The notes under the pieces: model-generated
The model's database searches: none
The model's input: the letters and a program-made list of their open reading frames with translations, nothing else
Told to the model about the DNA's origin: nothing
Program-made: the position numbers and the translations under genes
NCBI GenBank assembly: GCA_903837075.1
Contig: CAILTI010000029.1
Location: 1 to 39,225 of the forward strand
Length of the DNA: 39,225 bases
Direction of reading: 5' to 3'
Source of the DNA: an uncultured bacterium
Lineage (GTDB): Bacteria > Patescibacteriota > Minisyncoccia > Phycocordibacterales > PALSA-1337
Shown here: piece after piece, positions 6,612 to 15,325 of the stretch
Position numbering within the stretch: position 1 is the stretch's first letter
Layout: each line of letters starts with the position of its first letter

Positions 6612-8453
6612 GTGTCATATATCGTCCGACAGCCATTATCAGAAAAGGAACGAGCGAAACTCGGGGCTTTTTCGCCGTTGTTGGCGCACCTCTTGTTTCA
6701 TCGTGGAATAGTTGGAGGGGAAGAGGCGGAGCGGTTCATCTCGCCAAATTATGAGAATGGTACACATGATCCATTCCTATTGAAAGATGCGGAAAAAGCA
6801 GCGATCAGGGTGATCAGTGCCATAGATAAAGGTGAAAGGATCGCTATATATTCTGATTATGATGCGGACGGTATCCCTGGTGCGGCTATTTTCAATGATT
6901 TCTTCCAGAGAATTGGTTACAAGAATTATTCGGTTTACATTCCTCATAGGCACGATGAAGGTTTCGGAGTGAATGCTGAGGCAGTGGAATTGTTGGCTAG
7001 CGAAGGGGTTAAACTCATGATCACTATAGACTGCGGGATCACAGATGTTGAGCCGATCAAGTTGGCTAGAGAAAAGGGGATCGATGTCATCATCACTGAC
7101 CACCATGAAGCGCCGGTACAGCTGCCAGAAGCCTACGCGATCATCGATCACAAGCAGGTAGGTTGCATGTATCCAGACAAGAATCTATGCGGCTCCGGTG
7201 TGGCATACAAGCTGATCCAGGCGATCTTGAAGAAAGATAGATTTGGTCTCAAGGATGGAATGGAAAAATGGTTGCTCGATCTGGTCGGCATCGCTACGAT
7301 GTCAGATATGGTGCCGCTCATGGGGGAGAATCGTATCTTTGCTCACTACGGTTTGGCTGTTCTACGCAAAAGTCCGAGAAAAGGCATCATGCAGTTGCTG
7401 CGCAAGCTCGGTATCAACCAGCGCCACCTCACCGAAGATGACATTGCTTTTATGATAACGCCGCGTATCAATGCCGCTTCCAGGATGGGGGTGCCCATGG
7501 ATGCATTCAAGTTATTGGCGGCAGATAATGATGATGATGCTTATACGGCGGCCAATCATCTGGATAAGATCAATAACGAGAGGAAGGGGGTGGTCGCTTC
7601 TCTCGTTAAGGAGGTAAAAAAGATATTGCATACGAGATACGCGGAAAATATCCAATATCCCATGCCAGCTGTCATAGTCATGGGCAACCCTGACTGGAGG
7701 CCATCATTGTTGGGTTTGGTGGCGAACTCTGTAGCCGAAGAGTATAGTCGACCAGTTTTCCTCTGGGGCCGCGATGGTGATAATATCATCAAGGGATCGT
7801 GTAGATCTGGAGGCAAGACCGATCTCGTCGCACTCATGCGTGCTGTGCCCGTGGGATCTCTGGGACATTTTGGTGGTCACAAGCAGGCGGGGGGATTTGA
7901 AGTGCATAATGACGCTATTCATTTTCTAGAAAAGCATCTGAATGATGCTCATAAGGCTGTTACAAATTTATCGGCTCACCCTTTTGGGGAGAGTAGTTCC
8001 TCTCCTCCTGCCTGCCGGCAGGCACGGCAAACCTCGCAAGGGGGAATCGTAGAGAAATTCTCTCCCCAAGCGGGTGAAATGAATGTTGCAGCTATTAATG
8101 AAGACATGGTCGACATGGAATTGACATTAGACGAAGTCAGTTATGCATTTCATGATGATCTGAACAAATTGGCACCATTCGGGATGGCCAATCCCAAACC
8201 GATATTTTTATTTAAAAAAGTGTCACCAAGTTCGGTGAGAACATTTGGTAAGACCAACAATCACGTGGAGCTGGTCTTCAAAAAGTCGAATGGAGTGAAA
8301 ATTCCAGCGATCTCATTCTTCGGTGCTGAAAACGAATGGGCCAAGACCGTGCAGGTCGGAAAACCCATCGACCTCGTAGCATCAGTGGAAAAGTCCTTGT
8401 TCAGAGGAAGGGAAGAGCTAAGATTGAGAATTATTGATACAATACAATTATGA
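6612..8453 (+). CDS. recJ: Single-strand DNA exonuclease RecJ
   Basis: A 5'-3' single-strand DNA exonuclease of the DHH family, used in recombination and repair. Motifs: YSDYDADGIPGAA, TIDCGITD, TDHHEAP, and later GSLGHFGGHKQAGGF (DHHA1 domain, Gly/His rich). The C-terminal OB-like domain is present. I chose GTG 6612 because a TATAAT (6600-6605) lies 6 nt upstream; an earlier TTG (6582) lies before that -10 box. Residues of about 456-489 are an in-frame insert made by a palindromic repeat. The stop overlaps the rnhA start (ATGA), so the two are translationally coupled. Confidence 0.95.
   Translation: MSYIVRQPLSEKERAKLGAFSPLLAHLLFHRGIVGGEEAERFISPNYENGTHDPFLLKDAEKAAIRVISAIDKGERIAIYSDYDADGIPGAAIFNDFFQRIGYKNYSVYIPHRHDEGFGVNAEAVELLASEGVKLMITIDCGITDVEPIKLAREKGIDVIITDHHEAPVQLPEAYAIIDHKQVGCMYPDKNLCGSGVAYKLIQAILKKDRFGLKDGMEKWLLDLVGIATMSDMVPLMGENRIFAHYGLAVLRKSPRKGIMQLLRKLGINQRHLTEDDIAFMITPRINAASRMGVPMDAFKLLAADNDDDAYTAANHLDKINNERKGVVASLVKEVKKILHTRYAENIQYPMPAVIVMGNPDWRPSLLGLVANSVAEEYSRPVFLWGRDGDNIIKGSCRSGGKTDLVALMRAVPVGSLGHFGGHKQAGGFEVHNDAIHFLEKHLNDAHKAVTNLSAHPFGESSSSPPACRQARQTSQGGIVEKFSPQAGEMNVAAINEDMVDMELTLDEVSYAFHDDLNKLAPFGMANPKPIFLFKKVSPSSVRTFGKTNNHVELVFKKSNGVKIPAISFFGAENEWAKTVQVGKPIDLVASVEKSLFRGREELRLRIIDTIQL
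7977..8076 (+). repeat. Palindromic element inserted in frame in recJ
   Basis: Terminal arms CACCCTTTTGGGGAGAG (7977-7993) and CTCTCCCCAAGCGGGTG (8060-8076) are inverted repeats with two mismatches. The core has AAACCTCGCAAGGGGGAATC, shared with the rpsE and 31.5-kb copies, plus a nested perfect palindrome TGCCTGCCGGCAGGCA. The element adds about 34 residues (starting HPFGESSSSPPACRQARQ) between RecJ domains without breaking the frame. Confidence 0.8.
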
Positions 8454-9190
8454 AAAACATTCACACAACGATCTTTACTGACGGGTCTTCACGTGGCAAT
8501 CCAGGTCCGGGAGGATGGGCCAGCGTTATCATTGAAGATTCGAAGATCGATAGCCAAAATGCAGAGGTAATAGTTACGGAGTTGGGTGGACACGAAGCGA
8601 TGACGACGAATAACAGGATGGAACTATCGGCGGCATTGCACGGGATCTCGCACCTACCTGATGGTGCTCAGGCGAAAGTATTGACTGATTCGTCTTATGT
8701 GATCAATGGGATTACAAAATGGATAAATGGCTGGAAGAGAAATGGCCGGAAAACCAAGACGAAAGATGACGTGATGAATCGAGATTTGTGGGAGAAGATC
8801 GATGAGGCGATAGTTGGCAAGAAAATCGAGTGGAAATATGTCGGAGGCCATGTTGGCATCATCGGTAATGAGAGGTGTGACCATATCGCTACGGATCTCG
8901 CGGATGGTAACAAGATAGATCTGTACCATGGACCACTCAGCGGATATGATCTGCCGAATATTCTGGATATTTCATATGATGAAGTCAAAGCGAAATCGAA
9001 GAAATCATCTTCGTCGCATTCACGAGCAGTGGCGTATTCGTACGTCAGTTCTGTCGGAGGAGTGATCGAAACTCACAGGGTGTGGACGGACTGTGAGAAG
9101 AGGGTAAAAGGTATGAAAGGGGCGAAATACAAAAAATCAACCAGTGTCGGAGATGAGGCCAAAATAATATCTGAATTTGAGGCGATCTAG
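8450..9190 (+). CDS. rnhA: Ribonuclease HI with C-terminal hybrid-binding-like domain
   Basis: Degrades RNA in RNA:DNA hybrids. The catalytic residues of RNase HI are visible: Asp in FTDGSS, Glu in NNRMEL, Asp in LTDSSYV, and His/Asp in GGHVGIIGNERCDHIA. The 246-residue length exceeds the usual 150 or so. The extra C-terminus (SYVSSVGGVIETHRVWTDC...GAKYKKSTSVGDEAKIISEF) resembles the hybrid-binding (viroplasmin-like) domain that normally sits at the N-terminus of RNase H1 proteins. The start overlaps the recJ stop by 4 nt. Confidence 0.93.
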   Translation: MKNIHTTIFTDGSSRGNPGPGGWASVIIEDSKIDSQNAEVIVTELGGHEAMTTNNRMELSAALHGISHLPDGAQAKVLTDSSYVINGITKWINGWKRNGRKTKTKDDVMNRDLWEKIDEAIVGKKIEWKYVGGHVGIIGNERCDHIATDLADGNKIDLYHGPLSGYDLPNILDISYDEVKAKSKKSSSSHSRAVAYSYVSSVGGVIETHRVWTDCEKRVKGMKGAKYKKSTSVGDEAKIISEFEAI

Positions 9191-9238
9191 TAGTGTTCAC
9201 TGATCGGAAATAGCAGATCCCGGTCTTCGAGGTTTGAT

Positions 9239-9262
9239 ACAACGGCCATACTAGGCCGTTGT
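9239..9262 (+). terminator. Terminator after rnhA
   Basis: ACAACGGCC / GGCCGTTGT stem around ATACTA, followed by TTTTCG. It closes the recJ-rnhA unit. Confidence 0.8.
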
Positions 9263-9282
9263 TTTCGACGAGGGTAGGCCGC

Positions 9283-9353
9283 GATTCTTTATATCTTCTT
9301 TATCATTTCTTCATTGTTTCTTCACCGGATCTTTATCGGACTTTTGATATGTT
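9283..9353 (+). promoter_or_regulatory. 11-bp phased array plus extended -10 upstream of comEC
   Basis: Six consecutive 11-mers: GATTCTTTATA, TCTTCTTTATC, ATTTCTTCATT, GTTTCTTCACC, GGATCTTTATC, GGACTTTTGAT. The last ends in TG-A-T and runs into an extended -10-like TGATATGTT (9345-9353). The ATG of comEC follows 12 nt later. The consensus is roughly NNTTCTTTATC, at one unit per helical turn. The same layout occurs at 11745 and, on the minus strand, at 35727-35803. Confidence 0.65.
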
Positions 9354-9365
9354 AAGTGAACATAT

Positions 9366-10832
9366 ATGAAGAAAGGTACATACATATTTTGGAGCATATT
9401 TGTTGCCGCGGCCATTTTTCGTGTCTACCAATCTCTATATGTTATACCTCCATCGATAGGTCCCTGCGTCAAACAGGTAGTTTCCGGTAATGGCACAGTG
9501 ACGGATGAGCCGGAGATCAAGGACACGGGTCAGGTATTGGTTGTCTCGGTCAGTGCATTGTCTGTGACGAGTTCATCTCGTCAGTGTGGAACTGATTTCC
9601 TGATCAGAATGAAAACCAAAAGCTATCCGAGATTTCAATATGGTGACGGGGTTTTCTTCAAGGGGAAATTGCTGAAACCGATGAATTTCGTGAATGGTGA
9701 CGACCCTGGTCGGTCTTTTGATTACGAAGGATATTTGGCAAAGAGTGATATTTTCTATGAAATGAAAAGTGCGGAGGTGCACATATTCGCCGAGCGCACT
9801 GGTCCGAATACGAGCGAGTCATTCCTGGCCACTCTAGCTCATGATATTAACGGGTTGTTGTATTCACTGAAAAGGCATTTTGTGGCAGTTTTAGAGAAAA
9901 CTCTCGGTGAACCACATGCGGCACTGGCGTCAGGACTGGTCGTGGGAGAAAAGTCTGCGTTAGGAGCCGATCTTCTAGCGGATTTTAGAACTGTCGGACT
10001 CATACACATCGTCGTTCTGTCTGGTTACAACATCACGATCGTCGGTGATGCGATGCGTAGATTGCTCATATTTCTACCCCGCATCTGGGGCATATCGATA
10101 GGGGGGATCGGTATCGCGCTGTTCGGTATGCTCGTTGGTGGTGGAGCGACTGTCGTTCGATCATGCTTCATGGCTGGGGTGGCATTGTCTGCAGACATCA
10201 TCCGTCGTGACTATGATGTCACTCGAGCTCTCATCTTTGCGGGACTCATCATGCTCATACAGAGTCCGATGATCTTGTTACATGACCCGTCATTCCAGTT
10301 GTCATTCTTGGCGACTTTGGGGCTCATATTGCTGGCGTCGCCTATCGAGGAGAGATTGACTTTCATTCCTGACAAGTTCGGTGCACGAGGGATCGTCGCG
10401 GCGACGGTAGCCACACAGATATTCGTCTCGCCTTACATACTATATATGATGGGCAATCTCTCTATCGTTGGGATGATAGTAAACATATTGGTTCTTCCAT
10501 TCATCCCGATAACGATGTTGTCGGTATTTTTGACGGGCGCGATCGGGCTGTTCTCTATGCCCATCGCACAGCTTTTCGCCTGGGTGACGCACCTGCTCCT
10601 GTCTTATGAGCTATTCATGGTGCAAACCTTCGCCAAACTACCATTCGCGGCTGTTCATCTGCCCGCATTTTCGAAATGGTGGGTGGTGGGATTCTATGTG
10701 ATATTTTTCGTGGTCTATTTTAGGCGGAATCCGAATATTATTCAGATTATGCGAGGCATCTATGGATATGCGAGTTCAGTGGTCACTCATGTAACATTTA
10801 GAAAATTTCAAAAACTTCCAAAAGAACTTTGA
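9366..10832 (+). CDS. comEC: ComEC/Rec2-type DNA-uptake channel, membrane part
   Basis: A 488-residue integral membrane protein. It has an N-terminal membrane anchor, an OB-like domain (about 45-150, containing YGDGVFFKGKLLKP) and then the Competence domain. That domain has GLIHIVVLSGYNITIVG (family HxxALSGxH region) and about eight hydrophobic helices. It should carry single-stranded DNA across the membrane in natural transformation. The usual C-terminal metallo-beta-lactamase domain is missing; a separate protein at 11800 probably supplies it. It has no Shine-Dalgarno and is preceded by the phased array. Confidence 0.92.
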   Translation: MKKGTYIFWSIFVAAAIFRVYQSLYVIPPSIGPCVKQVVSGNGTVTDEPEIKDTGQVLVVSVSALSVTSSSRQCGTDFLIRMKTKSYPRFQYGDGVFFKGKLLKPMNFVNGDDPGRSFDYEGYLAKSDIFYEMKSAEVHIFAERTGPNTSESFLATLAHDINGLLYSLKRHFVAVLEKTLGEPHAALASGLVVGEKSALGADLLADFRTVGLIHIVVLSGYNITIVGDAMRRLLIFLPRIWGISIGGIGIALFGMLVGGGATVVRSCFMAGVALSADIIRRDYDVTRALIFAGLIMLIQSPMILLHDPSFQLSFLATLGLILLASPIEERLTFIPDKFGARGIVAATVATQIFVSPYILYMMGNLSIVGMIVNILVLPFIPITMLSVFLTGAIGLFSMPIAQLFAWVTHLLLSYELFMVQTFAKLPFAAVHLPAFSKWWVVGFYVIFFVVYFRRNPNIIQIMRGIYGYASSVVTHVTFRKFQKLPKEL

Positions 10833-10947
10833 GATTCTCTGGAGGACGGGCGGCTCACGTTAGTGAGTCGATCCCTCCATACTGCGTATTCGCTTTTGGC
10901 GAACGCTGGCGGCCGACCCGAATTTTCCGCTCTTAGAGAATCTCAAA
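10828..10947. repeat. Closed-stem element between comEC and sod
   Basis: TTTGAGATTCTCT (10828-10840) and AGAGAATCTCAAA (10935-10947) are perfect inverted repeats. Inside are the hairpin GGCTCAC GTTA GTGAGTC (about 10852-10869) and a GC-rich part with ACGCTGGCGGCC, a word also found at 1169-1181. It overlaps the comEC stop and separates two convergent genes, so it could act as a two-way terminator or be a small mobile element. Confidence 0.55.
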
Positions 10948-11003
10948 ATGCTCAAGGTACTTCATTTCCGATCAGTCGTATACTATTCGAAAATACTCGA
11001 AGG

Positions 11004-11594
11004 TCAAGGTTTCAATAAGTTTTTTTCTACAACATTCCAATTCAGGTTCGTGAAAAAGTCATCGATATAAGTTTTCTTTCCTGATGGTTGGTAATCATAG
11101 ACAAATGAGTGTTCCCACATGTCGAGTCCGAGTATGAGGGTGCAGTCTTGGAGTTGGCCGAGATGCTGTTCGTCTACCCAGGTATTCAATAGGCGACCAT
11201 CTTTGCGGTCATAGTAGAGCATGGCCCAGCCGATGCCGCGTGTTAGAGCTAGGGCTTTGAATTCATCCAGCCATGCGTCGAACGACCCCCAGGTTTCGGT
11301 GATCGATGTTTTGAGGGCACTATTTTCTGCCAATTGCGCCGGACCACCTTCGAGTGTGGCGAAATATACTTCATGATTGCGCATGCCGTTGTATTCAAAT
11401 CCGAAACGACGACTGATCTCGCTGATAGCATAAGCATTGTTGCCGGCATCCTTTCTGAGTTCTGCGATCTTTTCCACGATGAAGTTGGTATTTTTCACAT
11501 AACCGGCATATAACTTTAGATGCTCCTCGATATTCTTTGCTGAGATTCCTCGGAGTGCGGGAATTTTGAATGATTTTGTTTCAAATGGTTTCAT
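11004..11594 (-). CDS. Superoxide dismutase, Fe/Mn family
   Basis: Removes superoxide by dismutation to oxygen and peroxide. 196 residues from ATG 11594; an upstream TTG-started extension is not family-like. Metal ligands are visible: His in NIEEHLKLYAGYV, His in RNHEVYFATLEGG, and Asp and His in LDMWEHSFVYDY. Fe or Mn preference cannot be read with certainty. It is convergent with comEC and divergent from the MBL gene at 11800. Confidence 0.93.
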   Translation of the reverse strand: MKPFETKSFKIPALRGISAKNIEEHLKLYAGYVKNTNFIVEKIAELRKDAGNNAYAISEISRRFGFEYNGMRNHEVYFATLEGGPAQLAENSALKTSITETWGSFDAWLDEFKALALTRGIGWAMLYYDRKDGRLLNTWVDEQHLGQLQDCTLILGLDMWEHSFVYDYQPSGKKTYIDDFFTNLNWNVVEKNLLKP

Positions 11595-11744
11595 AATCGT
11601 TGATTTTTTATATCTGATAAATGGTTCCAACTGCGACCCAGACGCGGTGAGCGTGTATCTAGTATACGTCAACAACACGAATATAGGTGAGGATGATCAG
11701 GATATGTAGCAGTGAAGCCGTGTATGGAGACAAGGGTAGGCCTC

Positions 11745-11793
11745 GTTTCTGCATTGTTTCTTTATCAGATCTTGATCTGGCTTTTGGTAGTAT
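11745..11793 (+). promoter_or_regulatory. 11-bp phased array plus extended -10 upstream of the MBL gene
   Basis: Four 11-mers: GTTTCTGCATT, GTTTCTTTATC, AGATCTTGATC, TGGCTTTTGGT. They are followed by an extended -10 TGGTAGTAT (11785-11793) and, after 6 nt, the ATG at 11800. The flank GGGTAGGCC before the array also occurs before the comEC array (9271-9280). Confidence 0.65.
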
Positions 11794-11799
11794 TCGTAT

Positions 11800-12636
11800 A
11801 TGAAAAGAAAAAGACCATTAACATTCATAGTAGCCATCATTGCCATCACGGTATTGTTCGTAGGGATCAGTGGCTATGTCTGGAAAGAAGGACATCGGCC
11901 AAAAGTATTGGAGATATACATATTCGCCTTGAAGAATGGTCGGTCGATGTTCGTACGTACTCCAGATGACGTGAGAATTCTCATCGACGGTGGTGGAAAT
12001 TCAGATATTGTTCGTGAGATCACAAAGATTTTGCCGTTCTATTCACGACGAGTAGATACCATTTTCGCTACGAACACTGACGGCAAGAATGTAGCAGGAA
12101 TCATCGATGTTGTCAGTCGTTATAAGGTTGTGAATGCATATATGCCTGCTATTTCCACTCAATCTCTCGGACTCGCTAGTTCCACTGACGATATATATGA
12201 GACTTTGATAGAGAAACTGCACATTTCGAACGTGCCGGTCTACAGATTATCAGCCAATGATTCTGTCGATCTCGGGCTCGGTGTGCGGATGAACATACTA
12301 TTTCCGATCTCTATGGAGCAGGCATCCAGCACCAAGTTCAAGTATTCGAAGGCCAGCGCACCAGAACTACTATTCAATATCGAGTATGGTAGGACATTCG
12401 TGAGTTTCCTCGGCAATGCTAGTGTAAAAATCCAAAAATATATATCTGCACACTTGGCAACTTCGACTGATCAGCAGGGAAATGTCCTCATCGTTTCTCA
12501 TGGTGCAGAACCTACAAAGATGTCGCCGGCTCTCCTTCAGAAATTGAAACCAGCAGACTCGATCTATAAAGAAAAAAAGACCATTCATCTGGTCTCTGAC
12601 GGGGTATCTGTGACGCTCACAGGGGAAGTGGACTAA
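11800..12636 (+). CDS. Membrane-anchored degenerate metallo-beta-lactamase protein (ComEC C-terminal type)
   Basis: 278 residues: one N-terminal membrane helix (about 5-25), then a metallo-beta-lactamase fold like the periplasmic C-terminal domain of ComEC. The start VLEIYIFALKNGRSMFVRTPDDVRILIDGGG fits. The metal-binding HxHxDH motif is replaced by ATNTDGKNVAG, so zinc-dependent hydrolysis is unlikely. It shares its promoter architecture with comEC 2.4 kb upstream, so the two probably act together. The gene is leaderless by its -10 position. Its stop overlaps that of the convergent rpmB. Confidence 0.8.
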   Translation: MKRKRPLTFIVAIIAITVLFVGISGYVWKEGHRPKVLEIYIFALKNGRSMFVRTPDDVRILIDGGGNSDIVREITKILPFYSRRVDTIFATNTDGKNVAGIIDVVSRYKVVNAYMPAISTQSLGLASSTDDIYETLIEKLHISNVPVYRLSANDSVDLGLGVRMNILFPISMEQASSTKFKYSKASAPELLFNIEYGRTFVSFLGNASVKIQKYISAHLATSTDQQGNVLIVSHGAEPTKMSPALLQKLKPADSIYKEKKTIHLVSDGVSVTLTGEVD

Positions 12637-12875
12637 ATGAGGCCGGCCTTTTTGAGGGTGGCATAGGCGCCGTTCTTCTCGATGGTGCGGAGGCCGCGTG
12701 TGGATACTTTGATAACGACAGACTTCTTGAGTTCTGGAACGTAGACGCGCTTCTTCTGCATGTTTGGGTACTTTCGGATAGCTCCGCAAGGGTTGTATTG
12801 GGTAGCACGAGTCCTGTTGGAGTATCTACCTCCGACGACTGATGTTTTCTTTGTTATTGCGCATATTTTGGCCAT
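12633..12875 (-). CDS. rpmB: 50S ribosomal protein L28
   Basis: 80 residues from ATG 12875 (MAKICAITKK), with TSVVGGRYSNRTRATQ, PNMQKKRVYVPELK and STRGLRTIEKNG as in bL28. The CxxC zinc pairs of some L28 proteins are absent. An in-frame ATG at 12908 would add 11 residues but is not family-like. The gene overlaps the convergent MBL gene by 4 nt at the stops. Confidence 0.95.
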   Translation of the reverse strand: MAKICAITKKTSVVGGRYSNRTRATQYNPCGAIRKYPNMQKKRVYVPELKKSVVIKVSTRGLRTIEKNGAYATLKKAGLI

Positions 12876-12957
12876 ATGGGTGTTGTGGTGGTATGCTATC
12901 ATAGACAAATGGAAAAGGCAAAATGGAAAGTGGAAAATGACAACTTAAATTAACGCA

Positions 12958-13569
12958 ATGCTAACCGTCCTATTCATCATTATCCTCATATTCTCGGTTA
13001 TCGTCCATGAAGTTTCACATGGATATATGGCTGATCTCCTGGGTGATCCTACAGCCAGACTGCAAGGTAGACTGACGTTAAATCCATTGAAGCATATCGA
13101 CCCTGTCGGTTCTATCATAGTACCGATCATCACATCATTTGCCGGTTTTACCTTTGGTTGGGCAAAACCGGTGGTTTACAATCCATACAACCTGAAGGAT
13201 AGACGGAAAGGGGAGTTCTTGATCGCCGCGGCAGGACCGCTGTCCAATCTATCTCTAGCTATCATTTTTGGGCTGTTGATACGTTATCTAGTTAGCGGAG
13301 CTGGCGTCGTTACTCCGTTTGCAGAGTTTGCTTCATATATAGTGATCATAAATATCGTTTTGGCTGTATTCAATCTAGTCCCTGTACCACCATTAGATGG
13401 ATCGAAATTATTCCTAGCGTTCCTGCCAGATCAATATGGCCAGATACGGATGATCATGGAAAGATATGGACCGATCCTCGTTCTTATCGTTATTCTCTTT
13501 GTTTGGCAGGTTATCTCACCGATAGTGCCGTATTTGTTCCAGTTGATTACAGGAATAAGTATGGGGTAG
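12958..13569 (+). CDS. Site-2-protease-like M50 membrane metalloprotease
   Basis: 203 residues, four or five hydrophobic segments. The zinc motif is VIVHEVSHGYMADLLGD (HExxH) in the first helix, and the third ligand region is NLVPVPPLDGSKL (NPxPxxDG type). It belongs to the short 'site-2 protease family' group common in bacteria; the substrate is unknown. TTAAAT lies 7 nt before the ATG. Confidence 0.9.
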   Translation: MLTVLFIIILIFSVIVHEVSHGYMADLLGDPTARLQGRLTLNPLKHIDPVGSIIVPIITSFAGFTFGWAKPVVYNPYNLKDRRKGEFLIAAAGPLSNLSLAIIFGLLIRYLVSGAGVVTPFAEFASYIVIINIVLAVFNLVPVPPLDGSKLFLAFLPDQYGQIRMIMERYGPILVLIVILFVWQVISPIVPYLFQLITGISMG

Positions 13570-13851
13570 GGATGTAGAAGGAATAGATTTGTTGGATTAT
13601 GGCGGAATTTATCATTCCGTGTTATGGTGTAACCAATGTCCTAGTCGTATTGGGACACGTTCATTATCAAGGTAAACCGTGAGTAATCGTCTAGGCAGGG
13701 CCACATATGGTCCACTCAAGCCAAAAGCGGTGAAAAATTCAAGGGTTACCACAGAGTTCATAAAGTCTTTTAAGTCTGTAAAGTCCATAAAGTGGGCACA
13801 AAGACTGCGATTGGCTTTATAGACTTTCTAACTTTAGGTACTATATTATCC
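13570..13851 (+). other. Hairpin-rich leader of the str group
   Basis: There is no credible ORF. Hairpins: CGGAAT TTATC ATTCCG (about 13601-13617), TGTCC/GGGACA (about 13638-13658) and GGCCA/TGGTCC (about 13700-13715). Then a 9-bp tandem word (TTCATAAAG, TCTTTTAAG, TCTGTAAAG, TCCATAAAG) with a partly complementary arm (CTTTATAGACTTTCTAACTTTAG) just before rpsL. TACTAT lies about 7 nt before the rpsL ATG. Confidence 0.5.
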
Positions 13852-14271
13852 ATGCCTACAATTAACCAGCTTACAAAGAGCAACCGTGCTCGTTTCAAGA
13901 AGAAGTCCAAGTCTATAGCATTGACTCGTACTTTCAACTCGATCCAGAATCGTCCGAGTTTCTTCCCAGCACCATTCAAACGCGGTGTTTGCGTGAAGGT
14001 CACAACAAAGACACCAAAGAAGCCGAACTCAGCTATCCGCAAGATCGCTCGTGTACGTCTCACGAACGGTGTCGAAGTTACAGCATATATCCCAGGTGAG
14101 GGTCACAATCTGCAGGAACACTCAGTCGTATTGCTTCGTGGTGGTCGTGTAAAAGATGTAGGTCTCCGTTATTCAGTCGTTCGTGGTGTCCTAGATGCAG
14201 CAGGAGTAGAGAAGCGTAGAAAAGGTCGCAGTCAATATGGTAATAAACGCCCAAAGGCAGTTAAAGTATAA
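13852..14271 (+). CDS. rpsL: 30S ribosomal protein S12
   Basis: 139 residues from ATG 13852 ([12 protein letters not shown]). Decoding-centre protein: [18 protein letters not shown] and the [22 protein letters not shown] region are intact. The longer frame from 13792 is rejected because the added 20 residues are not family-like. First gene of the str group; rpsG follows after 6 nt. Confidence 0.98.
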   Translation: MPTINQLTKSNRARFKKKSKSIALTRTFNSIQNRPSFFPAPFKRGVCVKVTTKTPKKPNSAIRKIARVRLTNGVEVTAYIPGEGHNLQEHSVVLLRGGRVKDVGLRYSVVRGVLDAAGVEKRRKGRSQYGNKRPKAVKV

Positions 14272-14277
14272 ACTAAC

Positions 14278-14748
14278 ATGAGAAGAAAACTAAACATAAA
14301 AAGAGATCTTAGGCCTGACATCAATTATAATTCATTGAAATTGGGCAAATTTATCAATTATATTATGGAATCTGGCAAAAAGAATGTTGCTCGTTCTATA
14401 GTTGCAGATTGTATGACCCTTATAAAAGAGAAGGCTAAGGTAGAGAACCCACTCGAAGTCTTCGAATTGGCGTTGAAGAATACTACACCAGCTATGGAAG
14501 TACGATCACGTCGTGTTGGTGGAGCGAATTATCAGGTTCCTCGCGAAGTTCGTCCTGAACGAAAACAATCATTATCTATGAAGTGGATTATAGAAGCAGC
14601 GCGAAGTAAGAAAGGCAAACCTATTCATGAGAAATTAGCAGATGAGATCATTGCTGCTTCAAAGAATGAAGGCGAAGCTGTGAAGAAACGTGAGAATGTC
14701 CACAAGATGGCAGAAGCTAACAAAGCTTTCGCTCACTTTGCTTGGTAA
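14278..14748 (+). CDS. rpsG: 30S ribosomal protein S7
   Basis: 156 residues, the usual length. It starts the assembly of the 30S head. MRRKLNIKRDLRPDINYNS, EVRSRRVGGANYQVP and REVRPERKQSLSMKWI are typical. It lies 6 nt after rpsL, so it is co-transcribed. It ends near a hairpin terminator at 14821. Confidence 0.98.
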   Translation: MRRKLNIKRDLRPDINYNSLKLGKFINYIMESGKKNVARSIVADCMTLIKEKAKVENPLEVFELALKNTTPAMEVRSRRVGGANYQVPREVRPERKQSLSMKWIIEAARSKKGKPIHEKLADEIIAASKNEGEAVKKRENVHKMAEANKAFAHFAW

Positions 14749-14820
14749 GTTTGCTCTGTAAAATTATCCCTAACGAAGTCGGGGGGTAATTTAAAGAAAA
14801 ATCCATTCGAGAATACAAGA

Positions 14821-14852
14821 AATGTCTAGTCAATATTGACTGGGCATTTTTT
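14821..14852 (+). terminator. Terminator after rpsG, sharing sequence with the hicB promoter
   Basis: AATGTCTAGTCAA pairs with TTGACTGGGCATT (two G-U pairs), followed by TTTTTTG. The -35 box of hicB (TTGACT, 14836-14841) lies inside the 3' arm. Confidence 0.7.
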
Positions 14853-14863
14853 GGGAGTAAAAT
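14836..14863 (+). promoter_or_regulatory. hicBA promoter
   Basis: TTGACT (14836-14841), a 16-nt spacer, TAAAAT (14858-14863), then 6 nt to the hicB ATG (leaderless). The inverted repeat around the -35 box could also serve as an operator. Confidence 0.7.
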
Positions 14864-14869
14864 AGTGGT

Positions 14870-15106
14870 ATGACAACGAAAAATCAGTTTACAGCTATAT
14901 ATAAAAAGACCAAGGATTGGTTTATTGCATGGATTGAGGAAATCCCTGGTGTAAATACGCAAGGTAAAACTCTCAAGGAAGCCCGTGAAAATCTACAGGA
15001 AGCCCTTTTAATGGTTCTGGAATCAAATCGTGCTTCTTCGCGCACTCAGGTTAGAAAGAACCAAAAGGCTCGTAAAGAACTGATGGAGGTGACTCTTCCA
15101 GCGTAA
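14870..15106 (+). CDS. hicB: HicB-type antitoxin
   Basis: 78 residues with the HicB partial-RNase-H fold pattern: FTAIYKKTKDWFIAWIEEIPGVNTQG and TLKEARENLQEALLMVLE. A C-terminal DNA-binding domain, found in many HicB proteins, is absent or very short. It neutralises HicA. It lies 4 nt before hicA; here the antitoxin comes first. Confidence 0.9.
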   Translation: MTTKNQFTAIYKKTKDWFIAWIEEIPGVNTQGKTLKEARENLQEALLMVLESNRASSRTQVRKNQKARKELMEVTLPA

Positions 15107-15110
15107 AATC

Positions 15111-15299
15111 ATGCGTCGTAGCGATCTTGTCCGCCACATTGAGCGGTATCATTGTAGATTAGTTCGTGAAGGAGCTCGGCATTCAATATTTCGTAATACT
15201 ATTTCCGGTAGAACGTCTACAGTGCCAAGACATACCGAGATTGATGATTTTTTAGCAAAGAAGATATGTAAGGATCTCGGTATCCCGAAGAAGTCATAG
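15111..15299 (+). CDS. hicA: HicA-type mRNA-interferase toxin
   Basis: 62 residues of double-stranded-RNA-binding-like fold. The catalytic His lies in REGARHSIFRN, and VPRHTEIDDFLAKKICKDLGI is typical of the C-terminus. It would cut mRNA when free of HicB. The pair is inserted between rpsG and fusA. Confidence 0.9.
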   Translation: MRRSDLVRHIERYHCRLVREGARHSIFRNTISGRTSTVPRHTEIDDFLAKKICKDLGIPKKS

Positions 15300-15325
15300 T
15301 TTATTAGTCTAATCAATAAATTATC

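Noticed and set aside
13570-13760. Riboswitch before rpsL
   Set aside because: Several hairpins are visible, but no known aptamer pattern could be recognised.
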